DNA of 64,000 nucleotides, taken from contig NZ_ATXG01000005.1 of the NCBI RefSeq assembly GCF_000421565.1, forward strand, positions 124,001 to 188,000, read 5' to 3'. Made by a program: the position numbers and the translations under genes. This DNA is from Agromyces subbeticus DSM 16689 (GTDB lineage: Bacteria > Actinomycetota > Actinomycetes > Actinomycetales > Microbacteriaceae). Of the stretch, positions 36,680 to 44,449 are shown piece after piece (the first letter of the stretch is position 1; the number at the start of each line of letters is the position of its first letter). A model generated the notes under the pieces. It saw nothing but the letters and a program-made list of their open reading frames with translations. It was not told the DNA's origin and did no database searches.

Positions 36680-37759
36680 ATGCGCAGATCCATCCGACGA
36701 TACGGCCTCGCAGCGGCCGCCGGAGTGGCAGCGTTCACGCTGTTCACCGGCTGCGCCGCCGCCGGGGGCGGCGCGGAACCAGAATCCGTCAGCTTCCCCG
36801 ACGGGGAGGTGGGCGCCGCCGAAGACACCGAGATCACGGTGGCCATCCCCTTCCCCGACATCACCATGTACTCGATGTACGTGCTCGCGACCGACCTCGG
36901 CTACTACGAGGAGGAGGGCCTCACCGTCGAGGTCATCACCGCCGACAACGTGACGGCCGCCGTCGCGAGCGGCAGCGCCGACATCGGCGTCGACTCGACC
37001 GGCACCGTCATCGAGGCCATTCGCGGCGGCGTCGAGCTCGAGCTCGTCGGCGGTCACTACTGCCGGCAGAACTTCGACTTCGCGGCGCAGAGCGGCATCA
37101 CCTCGGTCGAGCAGCTCGACGGCACCTCCGTCGTGCTGGCCGGCACGCCCGGCGACCCTGCCGAGTTCCAGCGCAAGCGCGTGCTGAAGGAGGAGGGCTG
37201 GGATCTCGACACGGTGAACGTCGAGGTCGTCTACCCGGGCCCGGGCTCGGAGTCGTGGACCGAGTTCTTCGTCAACGACAAGATCTCGTTGCAGCCGTTC
37301 TACGGCGACGACCTGCCGGCCCTCGAGGAGCACGACGCGAACATCGTGGTCGAGACGCTGCGCAACTGGGCGAACGACGTGCAGGTCGCGGGCAGCGGCT
37401 GGGCTGCCGAGAACCCGAACACGCTCGTGCGGTTCCTGCGGGCGACGATCAAGGCGGTCGACTTCATGACCGCACCCGCGCCCGGCGAGTTCCCCGAGAA
37501 CGTCGACCAGGTGCTCGACATCTACGAGGCCAACGACTTCGACGTGGCGGCGCTGCGCGAGCTCGACAGCCCCTGGGTGCTCGACGCGCACCTCGCGTGC
37601 CCCAACCTCTACTTCGATGCGGAGGCCTGGGACACGACCATCGAGACGCAGGAACTGGAGCCGATCGAGTTCGACGACGCACAGCTCGTCTACCTCGAGA
37701 AGGCGCAGGAGCTGCTCGACCTCACGAACGAGGGGCCGGTCACGCTGCCCTATCCCTGA
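36680..37759 (+). CDS. NMT1/THI5-like ABC substrate-binding lipoprotein of the GntR regulon
   Basis: 359 aa from the ATG at 36680, four bases after GGAG; a TTG ten codons upstream is less likely. Lipobox FTLFTGC with Cys25 as the lipid site. Periplasmic-binding fold of the SsuA/THI5 type: AIPFPDITMYSMYVLATDLG, YYEEEGLTVEVI, SADIGVDSTGTVIEAI. It is convergent with, not contiguous to, the matching permease/ATPase genes (38333-40841). The ligand is unknown; the co-regulated dihydroorotase-like hydrolase suggests a cyclic amide or ureide. Confidence 0.85.
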   Translation: MRRSIRRYGLAAAAGVAAFTLFTGCAAAGGGAEPESVSFPDGEVGAAEDTEITVAIPFPDITMYSMYVLATDLGYYEEEGLTVEVITADNVTAAVASGSADIGVDSTGTVIEAIRGGVELELVGGHYCRQNFDFAAQSGITSVEQLDGTSVVLAGTPGDPAEFQRKRVLKEEGWDLDTVNVEVVYPGPGSESWTEFFVNDKISLQPFYGDDLPALEEHDANIVVETLRNWANDVQVAGSGWAAENPNTLVRFLRATIKAVDFMTAPAPGEFPENVDQVLDIYEANDFDVAALRELDSPWVLDAHLACPNLYFDAEAWDTTIETQELEPIEFDDAQLVYLEKAQELLDLTNEGPVTLPYP

Positions 37760-37773
37760 GCACCTGGCATGAC

Positions 37774-37814
37774 GAAGGGCCCTCACCGCAGCGCATGGCG
37801 GCGAGGGCCCTTTC
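37774..37814 (+). terminator. Terminator hairpin after the substrate-binding protein gene
   Basis: AAGGGCCCTC (37775-37784) pairs with GAGGGCCCTT (37803-37812), 10 bp, followed by TTC. It lies 15 bp past the binding-protein stop codon. Confidence 0.7.
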
Positions 37815-37842
37815 GCATGCGTGCCCGCTGCGGGCGACAGCG

Positions 37843-37888
37843 AAAGCCGGCCCCCGTCATCGCGCATGAGACGGGGACCGGCGGCTTC
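37843..37888 (-). terminator. Terminator hairpin for the ridA operon
   Basis: AAAGCCGGCCCCCGTC (37843-37858) and an imperfect complement (37870-37888, GACGGGG...CCGGCGGCTT) form a long GC-rich stem just downstream of the ridA stop on the minus strand, facing the binding-protein terminator. Confidence 0.6.
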
Positions 37889-37908
37889 GGGTCGGCGGTG
37901 AGGCCGAA

Positions 37909-38328
37909 TCAACTGCAGTGCGGCGGCGACTGCCCGGTCGGCACGGCCGCGATCGCCTCGATCTCGAAGCGGTAGTCGGGCGAGGCGAATCCCGCGACCT
38001 GCACGAGCGTCGAGACCGGGAAGTCGGCCGTGAAGTACCGGGCGCGGATCTCACGGATCTCGTCGCGGAACAACCGGAAGTCGTCGCGCACGAACACGTT
38101 GACCTTCACGACGTCTGCGAGACCGGCACCCGCGGCGACGAGCACCCTCGCGAGGTTCTCGAAGGCGAGCTCGACCTGTTCGACGGTCGACGCCGGCATC
38201 GACCCATCCGCTCGCATGCCGATAATGCCGCTGACGAACAGCAGGTCGCCGCCCGATACCCGGATCGCCTGGCTGAACTCGGCCGTGGGCGGGTAGACGC
38301 CGTCGGCGACGATGACCTGCTTCTGCAT
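37909..38328 (-). CDS. RidA/YjgF/RutC family protein
   Basis: 139 aa. Trimeric RidA fold: YPPTAEFSQAIRVSGGDLLFVSGIIG, LVAAGAGLADVVKVNVFVRD and FPVSTLVQVAGFASPDYRFEIEAIA; the expected active-site Arg/Glu region lies in the last segment, where PDYRFEIEA replaces the classical PxARVEIEA. Family members hydrolyse reactive enamines/imines or, as RutC in uracil breakdown, act on aminoacrylate-type intermediates. Last gene of the seven-gene operon with ABC transporter, LLM oxidoreductase and dihydroorotase-like hydrolase, consistent with a nitrogenous ring substrate. Confidence 0.85.
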   Translation of the reverse strand: MQKQVIVADGVYPPTAEFSQAIRVSGGDLLFVSGIIGMRADGSMPASTVEQVELAFENLARVLVAAGAGLADVVKVNVFVRDDFRLFRDEIREIRARYFTADFPVSTLVQVAGFASPDYRFEIEAIAAVPTGQSPPHCS

Positions 38329-38332
38329 CGCC

Positions 38333-39166
38333 CTAGGCCCCGTACATGACCTGGCGGTCGTCGTACCAAGGGGCGAGCCGCTTGCGCAGCGCCGAGATCA
38401 GCGCCAGCAGCAGGTTCGCGACAATGACCATCACGAACACCATCGCGATGGCCTCGGCCATCTCGAACTGGTACGCGGCGAACTCGAGCAAGTGGCCGAG
38501 GCCGCCCGCTCCGCCGAGGAACTCACCGAGCACCTCGCCGGTGAAGCCGAGCGCGACGCCGCGCTGGATGCCGGCGAGGCTGTACGGCAGGGTCGCCGGG
38601 AAGATGACCTTCCAGCCGAGGGCGACGCCGTTGACGTTGTAGACCCGCGCGGCGTTCACGAGTGACGCGTTCACCGTGACCGCGCCCTCCATGGTGTTCA
38701 GGATGATCGGGAACACGGCAAGCAGGAAGACGAGCGCGATCTTCGACTCGTTGCCGAGACCGAGCACGAGGATGAAGAGCGGCGCGAGCGCCACCTTGGG
38801 CGTCGAGTACAGCAGCCAGAGGAACGGCGCGACCGTGAAGCGGAGCACGGGCGACCAGCCGACGGCGAGGCCGACGATCACGCCGACGATGACCGCGAGC
38901 ACGAGCCCGATCGCGAGGTTCTGCAGGCTGAACACGAACGCCTGCCAGAAGTCGGGGCGGCCGAGCAGTTCGACGAACGCGGCGGCGACCGCAGTCGGCG
39001 GCGGCAGGAACGACTCGGGCACGAGGTGCAGCCAGCTGACCGCCGCCTCCCAGACGAGCAGGATTCCGGCGACGACCGCCATCAGGAGCCAGGCCCACTT
39101 GTCGGGCAGGCGCCGGTGGCGCCGCAGCGGCGGTGCGTTCACGGCCTCGATCGAGATGGTCGTCAT
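38333..39166 (-). CDS. ABC transporter permease (SsuC-like)
   Basis: 277 aa, about six transmembrane helices. The EAA-like coupling loop is LVNAARVYNVNGVALGWKVIFPA, followed by GIQRGVALGFTGEVLGEFLG. One of two permeases of the importer working with the binding protein at 36680. Start ATG at 39166 overlaps the other permease stop by four bases. It ends 4 bp before ridA. Confidence 0.88.
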   Translation of the reverse strand: MTTISIEAVNAPPLRRHRRLPDKWAWLLMAVVAGILLVWEAAVSWLHLVPESFLPPPTAVAAAFVELLGRPDFWQAFVFSLQNLAIGLVLAVIVGVIVGLAVGWSPVLRFTVAPFLWLLYSTPKVALAPLFILVLGLGNESKIALVFLLAVFPIILNTMEGAVTVNASLVNAARVYNVNGVALGWKVIFPATLPYSLAGIQRGVALGFTGEVLGEFLGGAGGLGHLLEFAAYQFEMAEAIAMVFVMVIVANLLLALISALRKRLAPWYDDRQVMYGA

Positions 39167-40005
39167 CGTCGTGCCTTCCGGGTCCAGGGAGCGGTCCAGC
39201 GCTCGACGAGGCTCACGACCTGGGTCATCGAGACGCTCCAGATGACGACGACGAAGATCGCGGCAAACGCCTGGTCGGTCTGGTACGTGTTGGCGGCCTT
39301 GATGATGAGCGCGCCCATGCCGGATGACGAGCCCGTCATCTCGGCCACCACCATGCCGATCGTGGCGAGCACGACGGCCTGCCGCAGGCCGGCGAAGAGG
39401 AACGGCACCGTCGAGGGCAGGAACACCTTGCGGTAGAGCTCGAATCGGGATGCCCCATACACGCGCCCGGCCCGCAGCAGCGAGGGGCTCGTGGTGCGCA
39501 TGCCGGCGGCGACGTTCAAGAGGATGGGGAACAGCGCGCTCACCGTCACGAGGAAGATCACGGGCCCGATGCCGAACCCGAACCACGCCTTGCTGAGCGG
39601 CTGGTAGGCGATCGTCGGCGTCGCGTAGATGGTCCAGGCGATCGGCCCGACGACCTTGTCGACCGGCAGCGAGCCGCCCATCAGCAGGCCCACGGGAATG
39701 CCGACGACCACCGCGAGCGCGAAGCCGATGAGCCACGCCTGCAACGAGATGGCAGCATTGGCGGCGAGGGAGCCGCTCGCGACGAGCTCGCCGAACCCGC
39801 GTGCGATGTCGAGCGGCGCCGGGAAGAAGACCGGGTTGACGAGCCCCCACACGCCGACCACGAGCTGCCAGACGACGAGCAGCAGCAGCACCTCGACCGC
39901 GAGCACCGCGGCGCGGCCGCCGGCGCTCAGGCCGGCCAGCCACGATGCGAGCCCGCGGCGACCGATGTTCGGCCCGCTCGCGAAGATCGCGCTCATCGCG
40001 CTCAT
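39163..40005 (-). CDS. ABC transporter permease (SsuC-like)
   Basis: 280 aa with about six helices. Coupling loop LLRAGRVYGASRFELYRKVFLP, then GLRQAVVLATIGMVVAEMTGSS. It pairs with the neighbouring permease as a heterodimeric channel. ATG at 40005 overlaps the ATPase stop (ATGA). A second ATG three codons later is equally possible. Confidence 0.88.
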   Translation of the reverse strand: MSAMSAIFASGPNIGRRGLASWLAGLSAGGRAAVLAVEVLLLLVVWQLVVGVWGLVNPVFFPAPLDIARGFGELVASGSLAANAAISLQAWLIGFALAVVVGIPVGLLMGGSLPVDKVVGPIAWTIYATPTIAYQPLSKAWFGFGIGPVIFLVTVSALFPILLNVAAGMRTTSPSLLRAGRVYGASRFELYRKVFLPSTVPFLFAGLRQAVVLATIGMVVAEMTGSSSGMGALIIKAANTYQTDQAFAAIFVVVIWSVSMTQVVSLVERWTAPWTRKARR

Positions 40006-40841
40006 GAGCCGGCGACCCTCGCCGCCGCGGTCGCCTCGTGCTGCAGCGCCTCCCAGAGGTGGTCGCGCAGCTCGAGGAACCGCGGCTCGCTCTGCACGCT
40101 GCGTTCGCTGCGCGGGCGCTCGAGGCCGGTCTCGATGACCTCCTTGATCGCGCCGGGGTGGCTCTTGAACACGACGATCCGATCGCCGAGCAGAATCGCC
40201 TCCTCGATCGAGTGCGTGATGAAGAGCACGGTCTTGCCGGTCGCGGCGATGAGCTTCTCGATCTCGTCGCGCATCACCTCGCGGGTGAGCGCGTCGACGG
40301 CGCCGAGCGGCTCGTCCATGAGCAGGATGCGGGGCTCGGCGACGATCGCCCGCGCGAGCCCCACGCGCTGCTGCATGCCGCCCGAGAGCTCGCGCGGATA
40401 CGAGGACTCGAAGCCCTTGAGGCCGACGAGCTCGACCGCCTCCTGCACTCGGTCGCGCCATCCGTCGCCCTTCAGGCGCGACTGCATCTCGAGGCCGAAC
40501 TTCACGTTGTCGAACACGGTGCGCCACGGCAGCAGCGCGTAGTCCTGGAACACGACGGCGCGATCTGGGCCGGGGCCGGTCACCGGCCGGCCGTCGACGA
40601 GCACCTCGCCGGAGGTCGGCTTCACGAGCCCGGCGATGACGTTCATGAACGTCGTCTTGCCGCAGCCCGATGGACCGAGCACCGTCACGAACTCGCCCTC
40701 GCGCACGTCGAGATCGACGCCCTCGATCGCGGTGAGGGTCTTGCCCGTTCGAGCCACGTTGTAGCTCACGGTGAGGTTGCGAACCGAGATCAGCGGCGCG
40801 GATGCCCCGGGCTCGGGTCGTTCGATGGTCGTCGTCGTCAT
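40002..40841 (-). CDS. ABC transporter ATP-binding protein (TauB/SsuB-like)
   Basis: 279 aa from ATG 40841. Walker A GPSGCGKTT (56-64), Q-loop VFQDYALLPWRT, signature [15 protein letters not shown], Walker B LLMDEPLGAVD and switch His in LFITHSIEEAILL are intact. It energises the two permeases encoded downstream. A GTG eight codons upstream is an alternative start; GAGAGAG precedes the chosen ATG. Located 43 bp after the LLM oxidoreductase gene, in the same operon. Confidence 0.92.
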   Translation of the reverse strand: MTTTTIERPEPGASAPLISVRNLTVSYNVARTGKTLTAIEGVDLDVREGEFVTVLGPSGCGKTTFMNVIAGLVKPTSGEVLVDGRPVTGPGPDRAVVFQDYALLPWRTVFDNVKFGLEMQSRLKGDGWRDRVQEAVELVGLKGFESSYPRELSGGMQQRVGLARAIVAEPRILLMDEPLGAVDALTREVMRDEIEKLIAATGKTVLFITHSIEEAILLGDRIVVFKSHPGAIKEVIETGLERPRSERSVQSEPRFLELRDHLWEALQHEATAAARVAGS

Positions 40842-40883
40842 CGTTGCACTCTCTCTCGCCGTCACGGAAGCCTCGTCGCCCCG

Positions 40884-41858
40884 TCAGCGCATCTTCGGCA
40901 GCACCTCGCTGCCGAGCAGCTCGATCTGCTCGAAGAAGCGATCGAACTTGAAACGGAAGTCGAAGACGAGGTGCTCGACACCGGTGGCTTCGAACTTCTT
41001 GAGTTCTTCAACGGCCTGTTCGGGATTGCCGACGATGAGCTGGCCCTCGAGGTCTTCGACGGTCTCGAAGCTACCCGACGGCGGCTTCACGGCGAACTTC
41101 GCCTTGTTGGCCCACGCGAGCAGGCCCGGCACGTTGACGTCCTTCAGCGCGGCTTCGCGCGTCTCCTCGATCGAGGTCGGCGGAATCACGGCGACGGTCG
41201 GCATCGGGCGGCCCGAGGCATCCGTCATCTCCTTCATGACCCCGATGCGCTTGGCCATCGACGCGAGCGAGATGCGGCCTGGCATCCAGCCGTCGGCGTA
41301 CTCGGCGGCGAGGCGGGCCGAACGTGGCGTCGCACCGCAGTACCAGAACGGCACCCGGCCGCCGACGGGCTTCGGCTCGATCGTGACATTGTCGAACTTG
41401 AAGATGCCGTCGTCGTAGCTGACGTCGTTCTCGGTGAAGACGCGCTTCAGGATCTCGGCGTTCGAGCGCACGGCCTCGACGCGATCCATGTCGCCCCAGC
41501 CGACCGCCTCGAACTCGTGATCGAAGGTGCCGGCGCCGAAGCCGAGAATGAGGCGGGGGCCCACGAGCTGCGTGATCGTGCCGGCCATGAGCGCCGTGAG
41601 CAGCGGGTGCCGGAAGGGGATGAGCGAGCCGGTGCCGAGCTCGATCTTCTCGGTCACGGCGCCGATCGCGGTCAGCGTCGTGAGCGCGTCGTAGAAGGTG
41701 CGGTTAGGCTTCTCCATCTCGCCGTGCGGCTCGAAGACCAGGTGATCGCGCACCCAGACCGAGTCGAAGCCCATCTTCTCGGCGAGCTTCGACCCCTCGA
41801 GCAGCTTGTCGCGACTCGCCTCTTCGCCGAAATGCGGCAGCAGCAGACCGAACTTCAT
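40884..41858 (-). CDS. LLM-class F420-dependent oxidoreductase
   Basis: 324 aa from ATG 41858, with AAGGAAGG about 11 bases upstream. Luciferase-like barrel: MKFGLLLPHFGEEASRDKL, GFDSVWVRDHLVFEPHG, TLTAIGAVTEKIELGTG, LILGFGAGTFDHEFEAVGW and FWYCGATPRSARLAAEYADGW. This pattern is typical of the actinobacterial F420-dependent LLM group rather than FMNH2 monooxygenases, though the cofactor is not proven. It lies between a dihydroorotase-like cyclic-amide hydrolase and an importer ATPase; reduction of an imported ring before hydrolysis is a reasonable model. Confidence 0.82.
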   Translation of the reverse strand: MKFGLLLPHFGEEASRDKLLEGSKLAEKMGFDSVWVRDHLVFEPHGEMEKPNRTFYDALTTLTAIGAVTEKIELGTGSLIPFRHPLLTALMAGTITQLVGPRLILGFGAGTFDHEFEAVGWGDMDRVEAVRSNAEILKRVFTENDVSYDDGIFKFDNVTIEPKPVGGRVPFWYCGATPRSARLAAEYADGWMPGRISLASMAKRIGVMKEMTDASGRPMPTVAVIPPTSIEETREAALKDVNVPGLLAWANKAKFAVKPPSGSFETVEDLEGQLIVGNPEQAVEELKKFEATGVEHLVFDFRFKFDRFFEQIELLGSEVLPKMR

Positions 41859-41860
41859 GG

Positions 41861-43273
41861 TCAGTTCCCTTCCTTTGCGGCCAGTTCGGCCGTGCGTTCG
41901 GCCGGAGCGGCCGCGAGCTTTCCATATCCGGGCTCGCCGACGACGGCGCCGTCGGCGTACACCTCCCGGCCGCGCACGAGCGTGCGCTCGATGCGGGTGC
42001 TGATCGTGCGGCCGTTGTACGGCGTCCAGCCGATCTTCGACAGCACGTCGTCGTCGGTGATCGTCCATTCGTGGTCGAGGTCGGCGATCACGATGTCGGC
42101 GTCGGCGCCGACCTCGAGGATGCCCTTGACGCCCGCGAGGCCGAACTTGGCGGCCGGTACCTCGGCCACCATCTCCACGACGCGGTCGAGCGTGAGCTCA
42201 CCGCGGTTCACGGCGTCGAGCATGAGCTCGTAGTAGTACTGGATGCCGGGCGTGCCGGTGTGCGCGCTCCACATCTCGGTCCACCCGATCTCCTTCTCTT
42301 CGCGCGTGTGCGGCGCGTGGTCGGAGCTCGCGATGTCGATGGTGCCGTCGCGCATGCCCTCCCAGATGGCGGCGCGATTGTCGTCGGGCACCCAGTAGCT
42401 CAGCGCGTACGGCCCGAGGGTCTCGACGTCGTTCCAGGTGGAGAGGAACGGCGCCCAGTGGTTCACCTCGCACGTGACGTCGACGCCGCGCTCCTTCGCC
42501 CGGCGCACCGCCTCGATCGATCGACGGGTCTGGATGTGGGCGATGTGCACGGGGCAACCGGATGCCTCGGCGAGCCGCAGCACGACATCGATCGCCGTGT
42601 CCCAGATGACGCCTTCGCGGGCGGCGTACGCCGAGGCGTAGCCCTGCGGGGTGTTGTCGCCACGGGCGAGCACCTCGCCCTCGATGTAGTCCATGAGCGC
42701 CTGGTCGTGCGGGTGCACGATGAAGCGGATGCCGGTCTTGGCGATCTCGTCCATGATCTGCAGCAGGTGGCCGTGGTCGTGGATGCCCGTGCCGGCGGGG
42801 TGCGGGTAGCTGCGGCCCGTGTCGACGACCATGTAGATCTTGAACGCGCGAATGCCCATCGCGGCCATCGGCCCGATCTGGTCGAACTTCGTGGGGGCGG
42901 GGTTGTGGTTCCAATCGACGATCGAGCTCGATGCGTAGCGATCGAAGACGTCGGTGAGGGTCGCGACGTCGACGGTCGGCGGCTTGAGGTTCGGCATGCC
43001 GAAGATCGTGGTGACGCCACCGGCCGCGGCCTGCCGCGTGGTCGTCAGAATGTCGTCTTTGTGCTCGTAGCCCGGCTCACGGGTGTGTACGTGCACGTCG
43101 ACCATGCCAGGCAGCACGAGGCGGCCGGTTGCGTCGATGATGCGGGCGCTCTCGACGGCGACGTCGGCCGCCACGATGCCGGCCACACGGCCGCCGTCGA
43201 CGAGCAGGTCGGCCACGACCGGGCCGCTCGGGGTGACGACGGTGCCGCCGGCGATTCTCAGGTCGATGCTCAC
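41861..43273 (-). CDS. Dihydroorotase/allantoinase-like cyclic amidohydrolase
   Basis: 470 aa, starting at a GTG (43273) that overlaps the alpha/beta hydrolase stop. Metal ligands His61 and His63 in MVDVHVHTREPGYEHKDD, carboxylated Lys145 in IRAFKIYMVVD, His in FIVHPHDQAL and VHIAHIQTRRS, Asp in IASSDHAPHTREEK. The HVHxREPG form is typical of dihydroorotases and allantoinases. Biosynthetic PyrC seems unlikely here: the gene sits in a catabolic operon with transporter, LLM enzyme and RidA. Likely reaction: hydrolysis of a ring amide or ureide of the imported substrate. Confidence 0.87.
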   Translation of the reverse strand: MSIDLRIAGGTVVTPSGPVVADLLVDGGRVAGIVAADVAVESARIIDATGRLVLPGMVDVHVHTREPGYEHKDDILTTTRQAAAGGVTTIFGMPNLKPPTVDVATLTDVFDRYASSSIVDWNHNPAPTKFDQIGPMAAMGIRAFKIYMVVDTGRSYPHPAGTGIHDHGHLLQIMDEIAKTGIRFIVHPHDQALMDYIEGEVLARGDNTPQGYASAYAAREGVIWDTAIDVVLRLAEASGCPVHIAHIQTRRSIEAVRRAKERGVDVTCEVNHWAPFLSTWNDVETLGPYALSYWVPDDNRAAIWEGMRDGTIDIASSDHAPHTREEKEIGWTEMWSAHTGTPGIQYYYELMLDAVNRGELTLDRVVEMVAEVPAAKFGLAGVKGILEVGADADIVIADLDHEWTITDDDVLSKIGWTPYNGRTISTRIERTLVRGREVYADGAVVGEPGYGKLAAAPAERTAELAAKEGN

Positions 43274-44220
43274 TGCGGTGCCTCCAGGCGTTCTTCGGTC
43301 TCGCCCTGGCCGGGCGACGGGGTGGTGCGGATCTCGACGTCGCTCGGCTGCACGTGGCGGTCGAACCAGTCGACGATGCGCGGGGTGGTCTGTTCCCAGT
43401 AGCGGTCGTACGCCGCGTAGTGCGTCGTGTGGCGCTGCATGATCAGTTGCTTCGGGCCCTTCGCGGCGGCATAGAGCGCCTCGGCGTGGTCGGTCGGCGT
43501 GGTCGCGTCGCCCTCAACGCCGATCACGAGCAGCGGGGTGGCGAGCGTCGCGGCCGCGTCGATCGGCCGGTAGGCGAGGATCTCCTCGGCACTCGAGAGC
43601 GAGATCGCGCTCGGGATGCGGTCGTCGACGTCGGCCTTGATCGTGGTTGCCCGCCGCTCGGGCGTGGGCACCATGATCTCTTCGCGGGGGTGCACGAGAC
43701 GGCCGGCGCCGGTCGTGACCCGAAGGCGCCGGTCTTCGTCGAGTGCGGCGAGGAAGGCGAGCCACTCGTGCTCCTGCCGCATGCGGTGCAGCCAGTCTGT
43801 GCCGTCGGCGACAGGTACCTGGCTCACGGCGGCCTTGACGCGGGAGTCGGTGCCGGCGAGCAGCACGGCGTTGCCGCCCCCGGTGCCGCCCGTGCCGAAG
43901 GTGCCGATCGCGTCGGCGATCACGTCGTCGCGCGTCGTCAGGTAGGTGACCGCGTTCACGAGGTCCTGCAACTGGCGACCGGGCGACAGGATGCCGCGAT
44001 CGCCCGCCGAGTCGCCGAAGCCGCGGTAGTCGAAGATGAGCACCGCGAAGCCGGCCGCGACGAGCGCCTCGTGGTAGCGCACGTAGAGCTTGGCGTCTTT
44101 CAGCCCGAGCCAGCCCGGCCCCTGCACGATGGCGCGGAAGGGACCGGGGGCGTCGGGCGTGCGCCAGAGCGCGGCGATGCGATCCCCTTCGCTGTAGAAC
44201 TCGACCGGCGTCGTCTGCAT
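43270..44220 (-). CDS. Alpha/beta hydrolase (dienelactone hydrolase/peptidase S9-like)
   Basis: 316 aa from ATG 44220; an ATG 13 codons upstream lacks a ribosome-binding site. Alpha/beta hydrolase fold: VQGPGWLGLKDAKLY (oxyanion strand), VLIFDYRGFGDSAGDRG, and a nucleophile-elbow position reading GTFGTGGTGGGNAV, where the usual GxSxG Ser is not obvious, and late LLVIGVEGDATTPTDHAE (acid) and QRHTTHYAAY (His). The altered elbow is notable: the protein may use Thr or may not be a classical serine hydrolase. First gene of the seven-gene operon; GntR site C lies 80 bp upstream. Confidence 0.75.
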   Translation of the reverse strand: MQTTPVEFYSEGDRIAALWRTPDAPGPFRAIVQGPGWLGLKDAKLYVRYHEALVAAGFAVLIFDYRGFGDSAGDRGILSPGRQLQDLVNAVTYLTTRDDVIADAIGTFGTGGTGGGNAVLLAGTDSRVKAAVSQVPVADGTDWLHRMRQEHEWLAFLAALDEDRRLRVTTGAGRLVHPREEIMVPTPERRATTIKADVDDRIPSAISLSSAEEILAYRPIDAAATLATPLLVIGVEGDATTPTDHAEALYAAAKGPKQLIMQRHTTHYAAYDRYWEQTTPRIVDWFDRHVQPSDVEIRTTPSPGQGETEERLEAPQ

Positions 44221-44299
44221 GTCTCGCGGTCCTCTCGGGTTGTGAATGCTGCTTTGCATGTCGCGAGCCGCAACTCGCTACGGAGATCATGGCCTATTT

Positions 44300-44314
44300 T
44301 GGATCCAGAATCCA
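44300..44314. promoter_or_regulatory. GntR operator candidate, site C
   Basis: TGGAT-CCAGA-ATCCA between the divergent alpha/beta hydrolase operon and the F420-0-type transporter operon. Both half-sites match sites A and B; the next element on the plus strand is a -35 box at 44318, so binding could block both directions. Confidence 0.7.
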
Positions 44315-44317
44315 GTA

Positions 44318-44347
44318 TTGAATTCGAATGGCCTCGCGGCTTAGGAT
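44318..44347 (+). promoter_or_regulatory. Promoter of the putative F420-0 transporter operon
   Basis: TTGAAT (44318-44323) and TAGGAT (44342-44347) with an 18-bp spacer, three bases after GntR site C. Transcription would begin near 44354, giving a leader of about 96 nt. Confidence 0.6.
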
Positions 44348-44350
44348 GAG

Positions 44351-44449
44351 GACGACCGCCGGTGGGCTTTCACCGGTCGTGATGGCCCGGGCTTGGGCCG
44401 TGTGTCGCCGACCTCGTCGGATCCATTCGCACGCACCCCCGGAGGCCTC
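44351..44449 (+). ncRNA. Structured 5-prime leader (candidate riboswitch or attenuator)
   Basis: Three hairpins in about 70 nt: CCGGTG/CACCGG (44359-44364, 44371-44376) extended by ACGA/TCGT across a bulge; GGCCC/GGGCC (44384-44388, 44395-44399) with a GGGCTT loop, the same loop-like hexamer as the first hairpin (GGCTTT-like); and CCGAC/GTCGG (44408-44412, 44416-44420). GGAGG at 44441-44445 is the ribosome-binding site. No cobalamin B12-box or other known riboswitch core was recognised. Function is inferred from compact structure and position. Confidence 0.4.

Noticed and set aside
41861..43273. Biosynthetic dihydroorotase pyrC paired with pyrE
   Set aside because: It lies 37 kb from pyrE in a catabolic operon with transporter, LLM and RidA genes, so a degradative cyclic amidohydrolase is more likely.
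37909..44220. Rut pathway for uracil
   Set aside because: RidA and an LLM protein recall RutC and RutA, but no RutB isochorismatase-like, RutD, RutE or RutF was seen, and a dihydroorotase-like enzyme is present instead.
44351..44449. Cobalamin riboswitch ahead of the BtuFCD-like genes
   Set aside because: No B12-box (GCCACTG-type) or conserved cobalamin core could be found in the leader.
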